DNA from: Haloterrigena salina JCM 13891 | GTDB lineage: Archaea; Halobacteriota; Halobacteria; Halobacteriales; Natrialbaceae | Reading direction: 5' to 3' | NCBI RefSeq assembly: GCF_000337495.1 | Contig: NZ_AOIS01000013.1 | Span: 88,704-148,783 of the forward strand | DNA length: 60,080 bases | Shown here: in pieces, positions 42,689-52,431 of the stretch | Layout: each line of letters begins with the position of its first letter | Numbering within the stretch: the first letter of the stretch is position 1 | Program-made: the position numbers and the translations under genes | The notes under the pieces: generated by a model | Seen by the model: only the letters and a program-made list of their open reading frames with translations | Databases searched by the model: none | Told to the model about the DNA's origin: nothing

Positions 42689-44827
42689 TCACTCCTCGTT
42701 TCCGTCGTCTTCGCCTCCGCTGGAGAGCCCGGCGTCACGCTCGCGCTCGAGCGCCGGTGGTGCCTCGTGATACGCGGAGTAGCCGTCGAACCAGCGGGCG
42801 ATACGCTCGAGTCGGTCGACGACGTGAGCGGGTTCGCCCGACCGGGAGAGTTCGTGGCTCTCGCGGGGATACCTGACCAGCCGCGTGTCGACCCCGTGTT
42901 TCTGCAGCCCGCGGACGAACAGTTCGGCCGTGTTGGCGGGTGTCCGGTAGTCCCGATCGGAGTGCAACACGAGCGTGGGCGCGTCGACGTCGGCGACGTG
43001 GGCGGCGGGCGACCGGTTCCACAGGAAGTCGGGGTCCTCCCAGGGCGTCGTCCCGAAATCGTCTTCGACGAGTGTGAACGCGTCGCTCGAGCCGTAGAAC
43101 CCGGTGAGATCGTAGACGCCGCGCTGGGAGACCGCCGCCTCGAAGCGGTCGCTGTGGGCGACCGCCCACGCGGTCATGAACCCGCCGAAGCTGCCGCCGG
43201 TGACGAAGACCTCGTCGTCGTCCACGAACTCCCGCTCGCAGACCGACTCGACGCCCGCGAGCACGTCCGCGAGCGTCACCTCGCCCCAGTCGCCTTCGAT
43301 GGCCGTCGCGCGGTCCTCGCCGTACCCCGTCGACCCTCGCGGGTTACACCAGAAGACGACGTACCCTCGCGCCGCGAGCGTCTGGAACTCGTGCCACATC
43401 GTCCCCGCGGTCGTCCAGTGGGCGTGGGGCCCGCCGTGAATCTCGACGATCAGCGGGTACCGCTCGCCCGGCGACGCGTCGGCGTTGAACTCGGGAGGCG
43501 TCAGGAGCCAGCCCTGGATCGACTCGCCGTCGCTCCCGTCGTCGGCTTCCACACCACCGCCGTCGACCTCGAACCACACCTCCTCGGGCCGGCGTACCGG
43601 CCGGTCCGCGAGATAATCGTCGTTGACCCGCGTCAGCCGGTGGACTTCGTTCCCGCCGCGGGTCGTGACGAAGACGTCGCCGGGATGGTCCCACTCGCTG
43701 TAGACGTAGGCGACGGCGTTCTCGCCGACCGAGAAGTCGGCGATCGTGACGCCGTCGCCGTAGACTCGCGTTGGTTCTTCGCTCGCATCGGCGGGCACCG
43801 ACCAGCAGACGCGCGAGCCCTCGTCGGGCGTCGTGAAGTACAGCGTCTCGCCGTCGGGAGCCCACTCGAAGCCACAACGGTGGCCGACGGTCCGATCGAG
43901 CGACTCCGTCGGCGTTCGCTCCTCGCCGGTGTCGCGGTCGTGTACTCGGAGCTCGGTCTGGCGCATCGAGGCCCGGTACTCGGGCGTGAATTCGACGGCG
44001 ACGCGACCGTCTTCGGTGGCGTCGATCGATCCGGACTCGAGCCAGCCCGTCGTCTGCGCGAACGCCTCGCTCTCGTCGGACTCGAGGCCGTGCTCGTACA
44101 GGTCGTACGTCAACGTGTCGTCAGGGTTCTCGTCGGCCGCGGCGGCCTTGGCGGCGTAGTAGACCGTCTCGTCGTCACCCCACGTCGGAGAGACGTAGTC
44201 GACGGCCGAATCGGCCGGCCCGTCGTCGGTGAGACGGGTGATCGTCGTTCCGTTCGGATCGTCCTCCGGATCCCTCGAGAGCGCGGCCTCGACCTCGAGG
44301 ACGTAGACGTGGCGCCGCCGGTCGTCGAAATACTCGGTTCCGGCCCGGTAGACCGTCCGGTCGATCACCCGCGGATCGGGGGCCTCGCGCTCGTAGTCGG
44401 GATCGACCGCGCGATCCCGGCCGGCCTCGCGGTCCTCGGGCGCGACGCGCTGGGAGAATAACAGTCTGGAGCCGTCCGGACTCCACTCGAGATCGTCGAT
44501 CCCGCCGACGACCGACGTGAGCCGGCGCGCTTCGCCGCCGTCGGTCGGGACGAACCAGACCTGCTCGCGGTCGCCCTCGCCGCGGGTGCTGGCGAAGGCG
44601 AGTCGGTCGCCGTCGGGGCTCCAGCGAGGCTGGGAGTCGACGCCGTCGCTCGCGGTGAACTGCGCGGCCTCGTCGCCGCCGACGGGGACGGTGTAGATCG
44701 ACGCCGCGTACGACTCGTCGTCGGCGGGCGTCCGGCGGACGAACGCCACCCGCTCGTCGCTCGGCGAGAGCCGCGGCTCCTCGACGTGGACGATCTCGTG
44801 GTAGTCGACCGCCTCGATCCCGTTCAT
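42689..44827 (-). CDS. S9-family serine peptidase (acylaminoacyl-peptidase-like)
   Basis: This 712-residue protein has an N-terminal seven-bladed WD40-like beta-propeller of repeating ...SPDGSRLLF/SPDGDRLAF/APDGETLYF units (about 1-420). A C-terminal alpha/beta hydrolase follows. The catalytic triad is Ser546 in GGSFGGFMTAW, Asp626 in LHSDRDYRTP, and His658 in YPRESHELS. The propeller gates access to short peptides. It is predicted to be cytoplasmic because no signal sequence is seen. The last 20 residues are acidic. The start at 44827 is MNGIEAVDYHE. Confidence 0.9.
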   Translation of the reverse strand: MNGIEAVDYHEIVHVEEPRLSPSDERVAFVRRTPADDESYAASIYTVPVGGDEAAQFTASDGVDSQPRWSPDGDRLAFASTRGEGDREQVWFVPTDGGEARRLTSVVGGIDDLEWSPDGSRLLFSQRVAPEDREAGRDRAVDPDYEREAPDPRVIDRTVYRAGTEYFDDRRRHVYVLEVEAALSRDPEDDPNGTTITRLTDDGPADSAVDYVSPTWGDDETVYYAAKAAAADENPDDTLTYDLYEHGLESDESEAFAQTTGWLESGSIDATEDGRVAVEFTPEYRASMRQTELRVHDRDTGEERTPTESLDRTVGHRCGFEWAPDGETLYFTTPDEGSRVCWSVPADASEEPTRVYGDGVTIADFSVGENAVAYVYSEWDHPGDVFVTTRGGNEVHRLTRVNDDYLADRPVRRPEEVWFEVDGGGVEADDGSDGESIQGWLLTPPEFNADASPGERYPLIVEIHGGPHAHWTTAGTMWHEFQTLAARGYVVFWCNPRGSTGYGEDRATAIEGDWGEVTLADVLAGVESVCEREFVDDDEVFVTGGSFGGFMTAWAVAHSDRFEAAVSQRGVYDLTGFYGSSDAFTLVEDDFGTTPWEDPDFLWNRSPAAHVADVDAPTLVLHSDRDYRTPANTAELFVRGLQKHGVDTRLVRYPRESHELSRSGEPAHVVDRLERIARWFDGYSAYHEAPPALERERDAGLSSGGEDDGNEE

Positions 44828-44996
44828 ACTCGAGGTCGTACCCGCCGGCCCATATAGCTCGGCGAGGCGGCAGACGGACGCATCCTCGGTCGGGCTCCTC
44901 GAGCGCCGGTCGAATCACCCGTCGCTGATCCAGAGTCGACGACTGCCGGCGCTCGGGTCCGGTAGCGTTTTGTCAGTTCGCCGTCGTCTATCGAGT

Positions 44997-45854
44997 ATGG
45001 CAACGCGAAACTCGACCGAGCGCGTCGCGCTCGGCGACGGCGGTGATGGACCGTCAGACAGGCGATTTCGACTCGCCGTCGCCGTCTACGCCGGCGCCCT
45101 CGTCGCGGGCGTCGTCTCGGTCGCGGCCGTCCTGACCGCGTTCGTCCCTGGTCCCCTCTCCGCCGTCTACGCGGCCGGATTCGCCGGCGGGTTCGTCGGC
45201 GGACTGGCGGTGGCGGCCGCGGATCCGCGGCTTCCCGTCCGCCTCGGCCGCACGCTCGGCCGACGGGCGGCGATCGTCGTCCCGACCGCGCCGTTCGTCG
45301 TCGTCTGGTTCGCCCCGCTCGAGGCGGCCGTCGACGTCGTCGCGCTCTGGGCGGTGATCACCGTCTTCGCCTCGGGCTACGCCCTCTCGCAACTGGCCGG
45401 GAACCGGTACGTCGACGCGGTTACCACCGGCGAGCCCGCGGAACGGTGGCGGTGGACGCCGCCCGGATCCCCGGTCGTCGACGCCCTGCTCGCCGGGATG
45501 TGGCTCGTCATCGGAATCGGTGACGTCGTCACCGGGTCCCCGGCGCAGGGCCTGTTGTGGTTGGCACTCGCCGTCTTCTGGGTCGCGAGCTGTCTCGTCG
45601 AGGGCCGGTGGTCGTTCGGTCCGGGGCGGGACCGTTGCGAAGTCCAACTCTACGAAACCGGGCTCGTCAAACGGCGCCTGTACACGAAGACGTTCGTCCC
45701 GTGGAACGAGATCGGCCACACCCGCCTGCGCGAGGGTGAACTCGTCCTCGACCGCGGCCTGCGCGACGTCCGGTTCGATTCCGATGAGCTGGGGGATCCC
45801 GACGCCGTCCTCGAGGCCGTCGACCGCTGGCTGGAGACATCGGCCGAGCGGTGA
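44997..45854 (+). CDS. Membrane protein with PH-like tail
   Basis: This 285-residue protein has four or five helices between about residues 25 and 195. A C-terminal soluble segment (DRCEVQLYETGLVKRRLYTK...FVPWNEIGHTRLREGELVLDRG) resembles a bacterial PH fold. The ATG at 44997 is preferred over a TTG at 44970. It lies divergent to the S9 peptidase. The membrane-plus-PH layout is like that of the protein at 37041, but sequence similarity is not clear. Function unknown. Confidence 0.65.
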   Translation: MATRNSTERVALGDGGDGPSDRRFRLAVAVYAGALVAGVVSVAAVLTAFVPGPLSAVYAAGFAGGFVGGLAVAAADPRLPVRLGRTLGRRAAIVVPTAPFVVVWFAPLEAAVDVVALWAVITVFASGYALSQLAGNRYVDAVTTGEPAERWRWTPPGSPVVDALLAGMWLVIGIGDVVTGSPAQGLLWLALAVFWVASCLVEGRWSFGPGRDRCEVQLYETGLVKRRLYTKTFVPWNEIGHTRLREGELVLDRGLRDVRFDSDELGDPDAVLEAVDRWLETSAER

Positions 45855-46154
45855 CGGAGCCAGCGGCGATTCACTCGACGGCGGCTGCACCCGCTCGTTG
45901 CGCACCGGAGGCGGTTCCGGATGACATCGATCTTCTCGAGACGGACGGGATCGAACTCGTCGACGGTGTGACCCGTCTCGACCGTATTCGCTCGACGAGT
46001 CCCCGTTCCCTATAACGAGGTATTCACGCCAAATGAGGGATGGTTGAAAGTATAGTCACCTAACAATGATTTTCACAACATATCATCCGACTGTTCCGGA
46101 GATATGATTTACAATCAAAAATGTATAAATAGCTCCGACGAAACCGCTAGCGGT
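45855..46154. other. Intergenic region before the TRAP operon, AT-rich at its end
   Basis: The first half may code for a 54-residue frame at 45851-46015 starting with GTG that overlaps the preceding stop by four bases. The product (CAPEAVPDDIDLLETDGIEL...) has no recognised family. The second half is AT-rich and holds the TRAP promoter: TATAAATA at 46124-46131 and a CATATC...GATATG arm pair at about 46079-46115. Confidence 0.4.
46124..46131 (+). promoter_or_regulatory. TATA box of the TAXI-TRAP operon
   Basis: The sequence TATAAATA lies about 28 bases before the ATG at 46155, with AT-rich DNA upstream. It is the best TATA match seen in the window. Confidence 0.6.
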
Positions 46155-47102
46155 ATGAACCAGAATATTAATAGACGGACGTTCATCGCAGGCATCGGTG
46201 GGACCGGTATCGCCGCTCTCGCGGGCTGTTCCGGCGAGGGAGACGAGGACCAGCTCGCGTGGCACTCGGGCGGCACCGACGGAACGTACTATCCGCTTTC
46301 GGGCGAGTTCAAGACGATCGTCGAAGACCAGACGGACTACTCCCTGCAGGTCCAGTCGACCGGTGCGAGCGTCGAAAACGTCAGCAGCCTCAACAGGGAA
46401 GACGCCGAGTTCGCGCTGATCCAGAACGACATCGCTTACTTCGCGGTCAACGGCACCGGCATCGAGGAACTCGAGGGCAACGCGATGGAGAACATCCGCG
46501 GCGTCGCGACGCTGTACCCCGAGACGATCCACGTCATCACGCAGGCCGACTCGGGAATCGACGGCCTCGAAGACCTCGAAGGCGCCTCGATCAACACCGG
46601 TGACACCGGGAGCGGGACGCAGGTCAACGCCCTGCAGATCCTCGAGACCGCCGGCATCGGCGAGGACGACTTCGACGAGCAGAACGCCGACTTCGGAACG
46701 GCGGCCGATCAGGTCCAGGACGGCGACGTCGACGCGGCGTTTACCGTCGGCGGCTGGCCGGTCGGCTCCGTCGAGAACCTCGCGACCAACCAGGACATCG
46801 AACTGGTCGAGATCTCGGGCGACCTGCGCGAAGACATCATGGCCGACGCCGAGTGGTTCGCCGAGGACACCATCCCCGGCGGAACCTACGACGGCGTCGA
46901 CGACGACGTCGATACCGTCTCCGTCCAGGCGATGATCGCCACCCACGACGGCGTCGACGAGGAGACCGTCGAGGAGGTGACGACGGCGATCTTCGACAAC
47001 ACCGACGAGATCGGCACGAAGTCGGAGTTCATCGACGCCGACTCGGCCCAGGACGGGATGCCGATCGACCTGCACGCCGGCGCCGGAGCGTACTTCAACT
47101 GA
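46155..47102 (+). CDS. TAXI-family TRAP transporter solute-binding lipoprotein
   Basis: This 315-residue protein has a Tat lipoprotein signal NRRTFIAGIGGTGIAALAGC (Cys25 anchor), then the TAXI fold. ALIQNDIAYFAVNGTG, VATLYPETIHVIT, INTGDTGSGTQVNALQILE and AAFTVGGWPV fit the family that binds dicarboxylates, amino acids or related small anions. It feeds the permease encoded downstream. The start at 46155 is set by the Tat signal and the promoter. The operon order is SBP, DUF1850 protein and fused permease. Confidence 0.88.
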   Translation: MNQNINRRTFIAGIGGTGIAALAGCSGEGDEDQLAWHSGGTDGTYYPLSGEFKTIVEDQTDYSLQVQSTGASVENVSSLNREDAEFALIQNDIAYFAVNGTGIEELEGNAMENIRGVATLYPETIHVITQADSGIDGLEDLEGASINTGDTGSGTQVNALQILETAGIGEDDFDEQNADFGTAADQVQDGDVDAAFTVGGWPVGSVENLATNQDIELVEISGDLREDIMADAEWFAEDTIPGGTYDGVDDDVDTVSVQAMIATHDGVDEETVEEVTTAIFDNTDEIGTKSEFIDADSAQDGMPIDLHAGAGAYFN

Positions 47103-47138
47103 CGCTCGGTGAGGAGTTCCAACCCCCGGTTCACACTC

Positions 47139-47699
47139 ATGGAACGATCGACTAGATGGTACGGTAGCGCCGTCGTCGTCGCCATCCTCGTGGTTTTCGT
47201 CGCGACCGGAGCGGTCGTCGCGCCGGGAGCGACCGAACGCACGCTCGTCGTCGCCGACGCCGACTCGGGCGAGTCGCTGCTCGAGGTCCCCGTCGACGAG
47301 GGCGACGAGGTGATCCTCTCGTATACGCACAGCGTCGAGAAGACCCCCGTTCAGGACGTGTACGTCGTCGACGGAGCCGAACTGCGCGCGGATCGAATGG
47401 TGTTTCACTCCCACGGTGCGGGACTGCCGTCCGACGAACCGATCGAGCGGACCGACGAGGGGTTCGTCGTCGACGGCGAGGGCTCCCACGAGGAGATCGT
47501 GGTCTCTCCAGGCTCGATCGCCGGCCACGAACTCGTCGTCGACGGCGAACGATACGATCTCGTCGAGCGGTCGAACGGGTCCGTCGTCCTCGCGATCGAC
47601 GGCACCATCGGTGACCGTCTGACGGCCCTTCGCGGGAGCGACTCGGCCGTCGACGACCGAAGCGAGAGCGACGCGCGGTCAGGGAGACTACTAGTATGA
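47139..47699 (+). CDS. DUF1850 protein of the TAXI-TRAP operon
   Basis: This 186-residue protein has a signal anchor near residues 8-30 (SAVVVAILVVFVATGAVVAPG). A small beta-rich DUF1850 domain follows with the typical SYTHSVEKTPVQDVYVVDG motif and GLPSD. DUF1850 proteins travel with TAXI-TRAP permeases and may help assembly or substrate delivery; the mechanism is unknown. It starts 36 bases after the binding-protein gene. Its stop codon overlaps the permease ATG by four bases (ATGA), showing translational coupling. Confidence 0.8.
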   Translation: MERSTRWYGSAVVVAILVVFVATGAVVAPGATERTLVVADADSGESLLEVPVDEGDEVILSYTHSVEKTPVQDVYVVDGAELRADRMVFHSHGAGLPSDEPIERTDEGFVVDGEGSHEEIVVSPGSIAGHELVVDGERYDLVERSNGSVVLAIDGTIGDRLTALRGSDSAVDDRSESDARSGRLLV

Positions 47700-50386
47700 G
47701 TATAGACACGAACGATACGGACACGGTTTCGGACGAACAGACAGACGAGGTACTCGAGGAAATCGAGCGGCGGCGGACGCTTCGAGGGCCCGCGGCCATT
47801 CTCGTCGCCCTGATCGGCATCAGCTTCTCGGCGTTCCAGATGTGGATCGCCGCCCGCGGGCGCCAGTTCGGCGGAACGCTGCCAATGATCGGCGAGTTCC
47901 AGCTCATCTCGCTCCAACAGTTACAGGTCAACGCGATCCACGTCACGTTCGCGCTGGTGCTCGCCTTTCTACTGTTTCCGGCGAGCGAAGGCGACGGGTT
48001 CGTCGCCCGGCGGCTCGGTCGGATCCCGCCGGCCGTCCGCGACCGCTTGGGCGCCGACCACGCCGTCTCGAGGGGGATCACCCGGCTCGCGGACGGCGTC
48101 CGCTGGGCCGTCGTCGATCCGGAACGGGACCGAATCACGCCGCTGGACGTCGCGCTGATCGTCCTCGCGCTCTGGCCGGCCTACTACATCACCACCGAGT
48201 TCGACGAGATTCGGTCGCTCCCGATCATCGGCATCGAAAACGCCGGTGCGATCCACGATCTATACCCGTGGCTCGAGCCGCTCGTGGCGCCGCTCGCGTC
48301 CCTGGGGCTTCCGGTCGACTTCCCCGTCGCGTACCTCCTCGGGATCGTCGGCATCCTGCTGGTACTCGAGGCGACCAGACGGACGCTCGGCGCCGTCCTC
48401 ATGGCGCTGGTCGCGTCGTTTATCGTCTACGCCCGCTGGGGCTACATGATCCCCAGTGACTCGCCGATCGGCGCCCTGTCGATTCAGGTCATCGAGTGGG
48501 ACAATATCGTCTACAACCTCTGGTACACGGTCGAGGCGGGGGTGTTCAGCACGCCCGTCAGCGTCAGCGTCCGGTTTATCTACATCTTCATCCTCTTCGG
48601 CGCGTTCCTCGAGATGAGCGGCGCCGGGAAGTGGTTCATCGATCTCGCCTACTCGATGACCGGTACCAGAAAGGGCGGCCCGGCGAAGGCGAGCGTCGTC
48701 TCGAGCGGGTTCATGGGCATGCTCAGTGGGTCGTCGATCGCGAACACGGTGACGACGGGCGCCTTTACGATTCCGCTGATGAAGCGGTCGGGCTACTCCC
48801 CCTCGTTTTCCGGCGCGGTGGAGTCGTCGGCCTCCTCGGGTGGGCAGATCCTGCCGCCCGTCATGGGTGCCGTCGCCTTCCTCATCGTCGAGTTCACCGG
48901 GACGCCGTACTCGGACGTGATCGTGGCGGCCACCCTGCCCGCCATCGCCTTCTTCTTCGGAATGTGGGTGATGGTCCACTTCGAGGCCGTTAAGGGCGGA
49001 ATCGGCGGTATCCCGCGCGCGGAACTCCCCGACGTTCCCGCGGCGCTTCGTACCGGCTGGTTCTACCTCGTTCCGCTCGTCTTGCTGATCTATTTCCTCG
49101 TCATCGCTCGCTTCTCGATCAACCGCTCGGGCTGGTATACGATCGTCACTATCGTCGCGTTGATCGCGGTCGTGGCCGCGTACAACGAGCGAACGCGCAT
49201 CCCGTTGCTGGGATCGATCGCCGCGCTCTATCTCGTTCAGGTCGCGGCCTTCGCGAGTTACGGCACCGGCCTCGGCGGCGTAGTCGGTGGATCGACGACC
49301 GCAGCCTACTCCCTCGGCAACGCGGCGACCGCGGCGGCGTCGGATCTCGGTCTGATAGCGCTCCTCGTCAGTCTCGCATTCATGCTCGTTCAACCGCGGG
49401 GCGGGGCTCCGCTGCTCGAACTTGACGGGGCGGTCGACGACGCCGCGGACAAAACGGCGGCGTTGCTCGATCGGCCCACGCTCTCCCGAAACACCGGCTA
49501 CCGGTTCGGGGCGTTCGTCCTGAAATCGATGGACTCCGGCGCGCGGACCGCGACGACGGTCGTCGTCGCCGTCGCCGCCGCAGGCGTCGTCCCGGGAGTC
49601 ATCAGCGTCTCCGGGCTCGGCCCGAACCTCGCGGCACTCATCAACACCGTCAGCGGTAACTCCGTGTTGCTGTTGCTCGTCTTGACGGGCGTCGCGTCGA
49701 TCATCTTCGGAATGGGGATGCCCACCACCGCTATGTACATCATCCTCATCGCGATGCTCGGCGGCCCGATCGAGGACATCGGCGTCTGGGTGGTTGCCGC
49801 CCATCTCTTCGTCCTCTACTTCGGGCTGATGGCTGACGTCACGCCGCCGGTCGCCGTCGCCGCCTTCGCGGGCGCGGGGGTCGCCAAGGCCGACGAGATC
49901 AAGACCGCGAGCACCGCGTTCCTCCTCTCGCTGAACAAGGTTCTCGTCCCCTTCGCCTTCGTGTTCTCGCCGGGGATCATCCTCACGCGGAAAGTCGACG
50001 GCGAGTGGGGACTCATCGGCTGGAGCGACGTGGCCGACGTCGGCTTCTTCCTCCCCGAAGTCGTCATTCCCGTTATCGGAATGTTCGCCGGGGTGTACGC
50101 GCTCGGCGTCACCATCATCGGCTACCAGTACTCGGCGGTCGACTCGACCCGGCGCGCCCTATACGCCGTGGCGTCGATCCTGCTGATGGTCCCCGAGATC
50201 CCGCTGCTCGTCGTCGAGGGAGCGCTCGCACTGGCCGGGCTGTCGGTCGGACTGACCGGTGTCTGGGTAACCGTCTCCCTGCGGGTCCTCGGCCTCGCGA
50301 TCCTCGCCTCGCTGTCGTATCGCAACTATTCTCGGCTGTCCGACGGGTCGTCGGACCCCGCTACACCCACGGCGGGCAACGCCTAA
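47696..50386 (+). CDS. Fused TRAP transporter permease (DctQ-DctM type, TAXI class)
   Basis: This 896-residue membrane protein joins the small (four-helix) and large (about twelve-helix) TRAP subunits. The large part has the conserved SGSSIANTVTTGAFTIPLM (residues about 340-360), SSASSGGQILPPVMGAVAF, FGMGMPTTAMYIILIAMLGG and DVTPPVAVAAFAGAGVA. These motifs identify the TIGR02123-type fused DctM. It uses a Na+ gradient to import the ligand delivered by the binding lipoprotein. The N-terminal 30 residues are acidic and cytoplasmic. It is the last gene of the operon. Confidence 0.92.
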   Translation: MSIDTNDTDTVSDEQTDEVLEEIERRRTLRGPAAILVALIGISFSAFQMWIAARGRQFGGTLPMIGEFQLISLQQLQVNAIHVTFALVLAFLLFPASEGDGFVARRLGRIPPAVRDRLGADHAVSRGITRLADGVRWAVVDPERDRITPLDVALIVLALWPAYYITTEFDEIRSLPIIGIENAGAIHDLYPWLEPLVAPLASLGLPVDFPVAYLLGIVGILLVLEATRRTLGAVLMALVASFIVYARWGYMIPSDSPIGALSIQVIEWDNIVYNLWYTVEAGVFSTPVSVSVRFIYIFILFGAFLEMSGAGKWFIDLAYSMTGTRKGGPAKASVVSSGFMGMLSGSSIANTVTTGAFTIPLMKRSGYSPSFSGAVESSASSGGQILPPVMGAVAFLIVEFTGTPYSDVIVAATLPAIAFFFGMWVMVHFEAVKGGIGGIPRAELPDVPAALRTGWFYLVPLVLLIYFLVIARFSINRSGWYTIVTIVALIAVVAAYNERTRIPLLGSIAALYLVQVAAFASYGTGLGGVVGGSTTAAYSLGNAATAAASDLGLIALLVSLAFMLVQPRGGAPLLELDGAVDDAADKTAALLDRPTLSRNTGYRFGAFVLKSMDSGARTATTVVVAVAAAGVVPGVISVSGLGPNLAALINTVSGNSVLLLLVLTGVASIIFGMGMPTTAMYIILIAMLGGPIEDIGVWVVAAHLFVLYFGLMADVTPPVAVAAFAGAGVAKADEIKTASTAFLLSLNKVLVPFAFVFSPGIILTRKVDGEWGLIGWSDVADVGFFLPEVVIPVIGMFAGVYALGVTIIGYQYSAVDSTRRALYAVASILLMVPEIPLLVVEGALALAGLSVGLTGVWVTVSLRVLGLAILASLSYRNYSRLSDGSSDPATPTAGNA

Positions 50387-50603
50387 CTGCGATCCGAGAC
50401 GGCGAGCGGCGGATCGTCGGCGGAGCTATTTTCAGTTGAGGTCTCGAGGGAGAAACGACGGCGTACTCGAACGCGGACGCGTCCGCCGTCGGCTCGGGAC
50501 CCGTCGGTCGGACTCGCTGCACTCGGGTCGGTCTTCGCCGTCGAGAGTTCAGGACGAACGAGTCGACCGCAGGCTATTCGGTCACCAGTACGACCGCGAG
50601 GGC

Positions 50604-51254
50604 TCACTCGAGGTCCGCCCGCCCGCTCGTCGCGCTCCGCAGTCGATCACGGAACTCATCGGCTTCCTCGAGGGGGACGCGCACGTCGAACGAGACGGCT
50701 TCCTGATAGTCCGCCTCGAACTCGTAGCCCTCGCTCTCGAGAATCCCGCGGACCGTGCCGGAGTCGTCGTATTCGACGGAGATCGAGACGGTTTCGTGCG
50801 GTCGCTCCTCGACGACGCCGGCGGCCTCGACGGCCTCCTTGACGGCCCGCGAGTAGGCTCGGACGAGACCGCCGACGCCGAGGTTCGTCCCGCCGTAGTA
50901 GCGCGTGACGACGACCGCGCAGTTCTCGATCTCTTGCTGGGTGAGGACGTTCAGCGCCGGCTTTCCCGCGGAGCCGGAGGGCTCGCCGTCGTCGCTCGAG
51001 TACTCTCGAAGGAAGTAGCCCGCTCCCGCGGCGTTCTCGCCGTTCCCGCCGCTTTCGCCGCTCTCGTCGCCGACTCGCACCCGGTAGGCGGGGACGTTGT
51101 GGGTCGCGTCGGCGTACTCCTCGCTGACGGCGTCGACGAACGACTCGGCGGCGTCGACGGAGTCGACCGGTCGAACGCGGCCGATGAACTCAGAGCCCTG
51201 CACGACGAAGTCGGCGGTGGCCGCCCGGGCGACAGTTCGGTACGATCGACTCAC
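50604..51254 (-). CDS. YigZ/IMPACT-family protein
   Basis: This 216-residue protein of the YigZ (UPF0029/IMPACT) family contains FIGRVRPVDSVDAAESFVDAV, AYRVRVGD, DDGEPSGSAGKPAL and the signature NCAVVVTRYYGGTNLGVGGLVRAYSRAVKEA. The C-terminal DUF1949 ferredoxin-like part ends the protein. An inserted Gly/Glu/Asn segment (GESGGNGENAAGAG) is unusual. In bacteria and eukaryotes the family acts in translation-stress or ribosome-linked control; the archaeal role is unclear. Confidence 0.88.
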   Translation of the reverse strand: MSRSYRTVARAATADFVVQGSEFIGRVRPVDSVDAAESFVDAVSEEYADATHNVPAYRVRVGDESGESGGNGENAAGAGYFLREYSSDDGEPSGSAGKPALNVLTQQEIENCAVVVTRYYGGTNLGVGGLVRAYSRAVKEAVEAAGVVEERPHETVSISVEYDDSGTVRGILESEGYEFEADYQEAVSFDVRVPLEEADEFRDRLRSATSGRADLE

Positions 51255-51385
51255 GGCGACTCCCCTCGCACGATACGCGACGGTACGCCCGGTAGCGAAA
51301 AGAGCGCGTCGGTCCGTTCGTCCCGCGAACTATCATATTCTCGATGTTCAGTACGCTCTTGTCCCCCGCTGTGGTGGATGCGGGT

Positions 51386-51811
51386 ATGAGCGACGAAACC
51401 GAGCTCGAGACCGAAACCATCGACCGGACGCTCGCGGAGGAACTCCTCAGCGTCAGCCGAACCGCCGTCGGCGACGAGCTGCGGAGCATCACCTACTTCA
51501 CCGAGGACGAGGTCGAGCAGATCTACCTCCGTTCGGACCTCGAACAGACGGCCGACCTCGTCGGGTTCGCCGATCACGAACGGCTCGGCTTTCGCTCCCA
51601 GTCGGCCTACCGCAACACGCAACTCGGCGAGTACCAGGCGACGGTTCGGATGTTCGAGAACGGCTACCTCTCCCGGGTGATCCGCGGGCCCCACGGCGTC
51701 TGGGTGACGACCGACGACATGTCGATGGATCGGTTCAAGGAACTGACGACCGCGACCAAGTCGGTCCTGGACGACCACGCCGATACGGTGTCGACCGACG
51801 GCGACGACTGA
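51386..51811 (+). CDS. Small soluble haloarchaeal protein, unknown
   Basis: This 141-residue acidic protein begins MSDETELETETIDRTLAEEL and contains TYFTEDEVEQIYLRSDLEQTADLVGFADHERLG. It ends with a Lys/Asp helical stretch. It looks like a compact alpha/beta regulator-type protein seen in many haloarchaea under a DUF number (probably DUF7522, unverified). The ATG at 51386 is preferred over an upstream start. It is divergent from the YigZ gene and convergent with the HTH-ACT gene. Confidence 0.6.
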   Translation: MSDETELETETIDRTLAEELLSVSRTAVGDELRSITYFTEDEVEQIYLRSDLEQTADLVGFADHERLGFRSQSAYRNTQLGEYQATVRMFENGYLSRVIRGPHGVWVTTDDMSMDRFKELTTATKSVLDDHADTVSTDGDD

Positions 51812-51818
51812 CCGATCG

Positions 51819-52322
51819 TCACTGGAGTTCGATCTTGCGGACGAACTCGAGGTCGCGAATCTCGGTGATAACGCTGCCCGGCAGCTCCTGATCGGTGATC
51901 AGGTAGAGTTGCGGCTCGTCGGTGAACTCGGGGTCCTCGCTGATCGTCTGACGGATCGAGATGTCGTGTTCGGCCAGGAGACCGGTGATCCCCGCGACGA
52001 TTCCCTTCTGGTCGGCGTCGTCGGGCGTGACCGTCAGCACCGTCAGGTCGAGCACCGGCGCCAGATCCATCAGGCTCGGCACCTGCGAGATGTTCTGGAA
52101 GATGCGGCGCAGCTCGGGGTCGCCGAGGATGACGTCGGTTGTCGAGTCGACGACGCGCCGGTCGACGCCGATCTCGCGGGCGATACCCGTGTTCGGAATC
52201 TCGATCCCGCCCGAGACGACGCGGCCGTCGTCGTTGACCGAGAACCCCCGCTCTAACAGCAAGCGAATCACCGCCTGCTGGCTGGGCGACCCCTCGAACT
52301 TCTCCATGATCTCGTCGAACAT
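51819..52322 (-). CDS. HTH-ACT amino-acid-responsive regulator
   Basis: This 167-residue protein has an N-terminal helix-turn-helix (AVIRLLLERGFSVNDDGR...GIAREIGVDRRVVDSTTDVI) and a C-terminal ACT domain (LDLTVLTVTPDDADQKGIVAGITGLLAEHDISIRQ) that would bind an amino acid. ACT-HTH proteins control amino-acid biosynthesis genes in archaea. The gene is near hisB and hisA, but no direct link is seen. Its end is only eight bases from the preceding gene's end (convergent). The length is normal. Confidence 0.8.
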   Translation of the reverse strand: MFDEIMEKFEGSPSQQAVIRLLLERGFSVNDDGRVVSGGIEIPNTGIAREIGVDRRVVDSTTDVILGDPELRRIFQNISQVPSLMDLAPVLDLTVLTVTPDDADQKGIVAGITGLLAEHDISIRQTISEDPEFTDEPQLYLITDQELPGSVITEIRDLEFVRKIELQ

Positions 52323-52431
52323 TCGTTGGCGGATATACGGTGGCCGGCGTATAAGGCCCGGTGATCGACGTCATCGAGTGAACGGCGCGTCTGGCGGGCG
52401 ATTTTTGACGGTCCGGGCGAAACGGCACACC

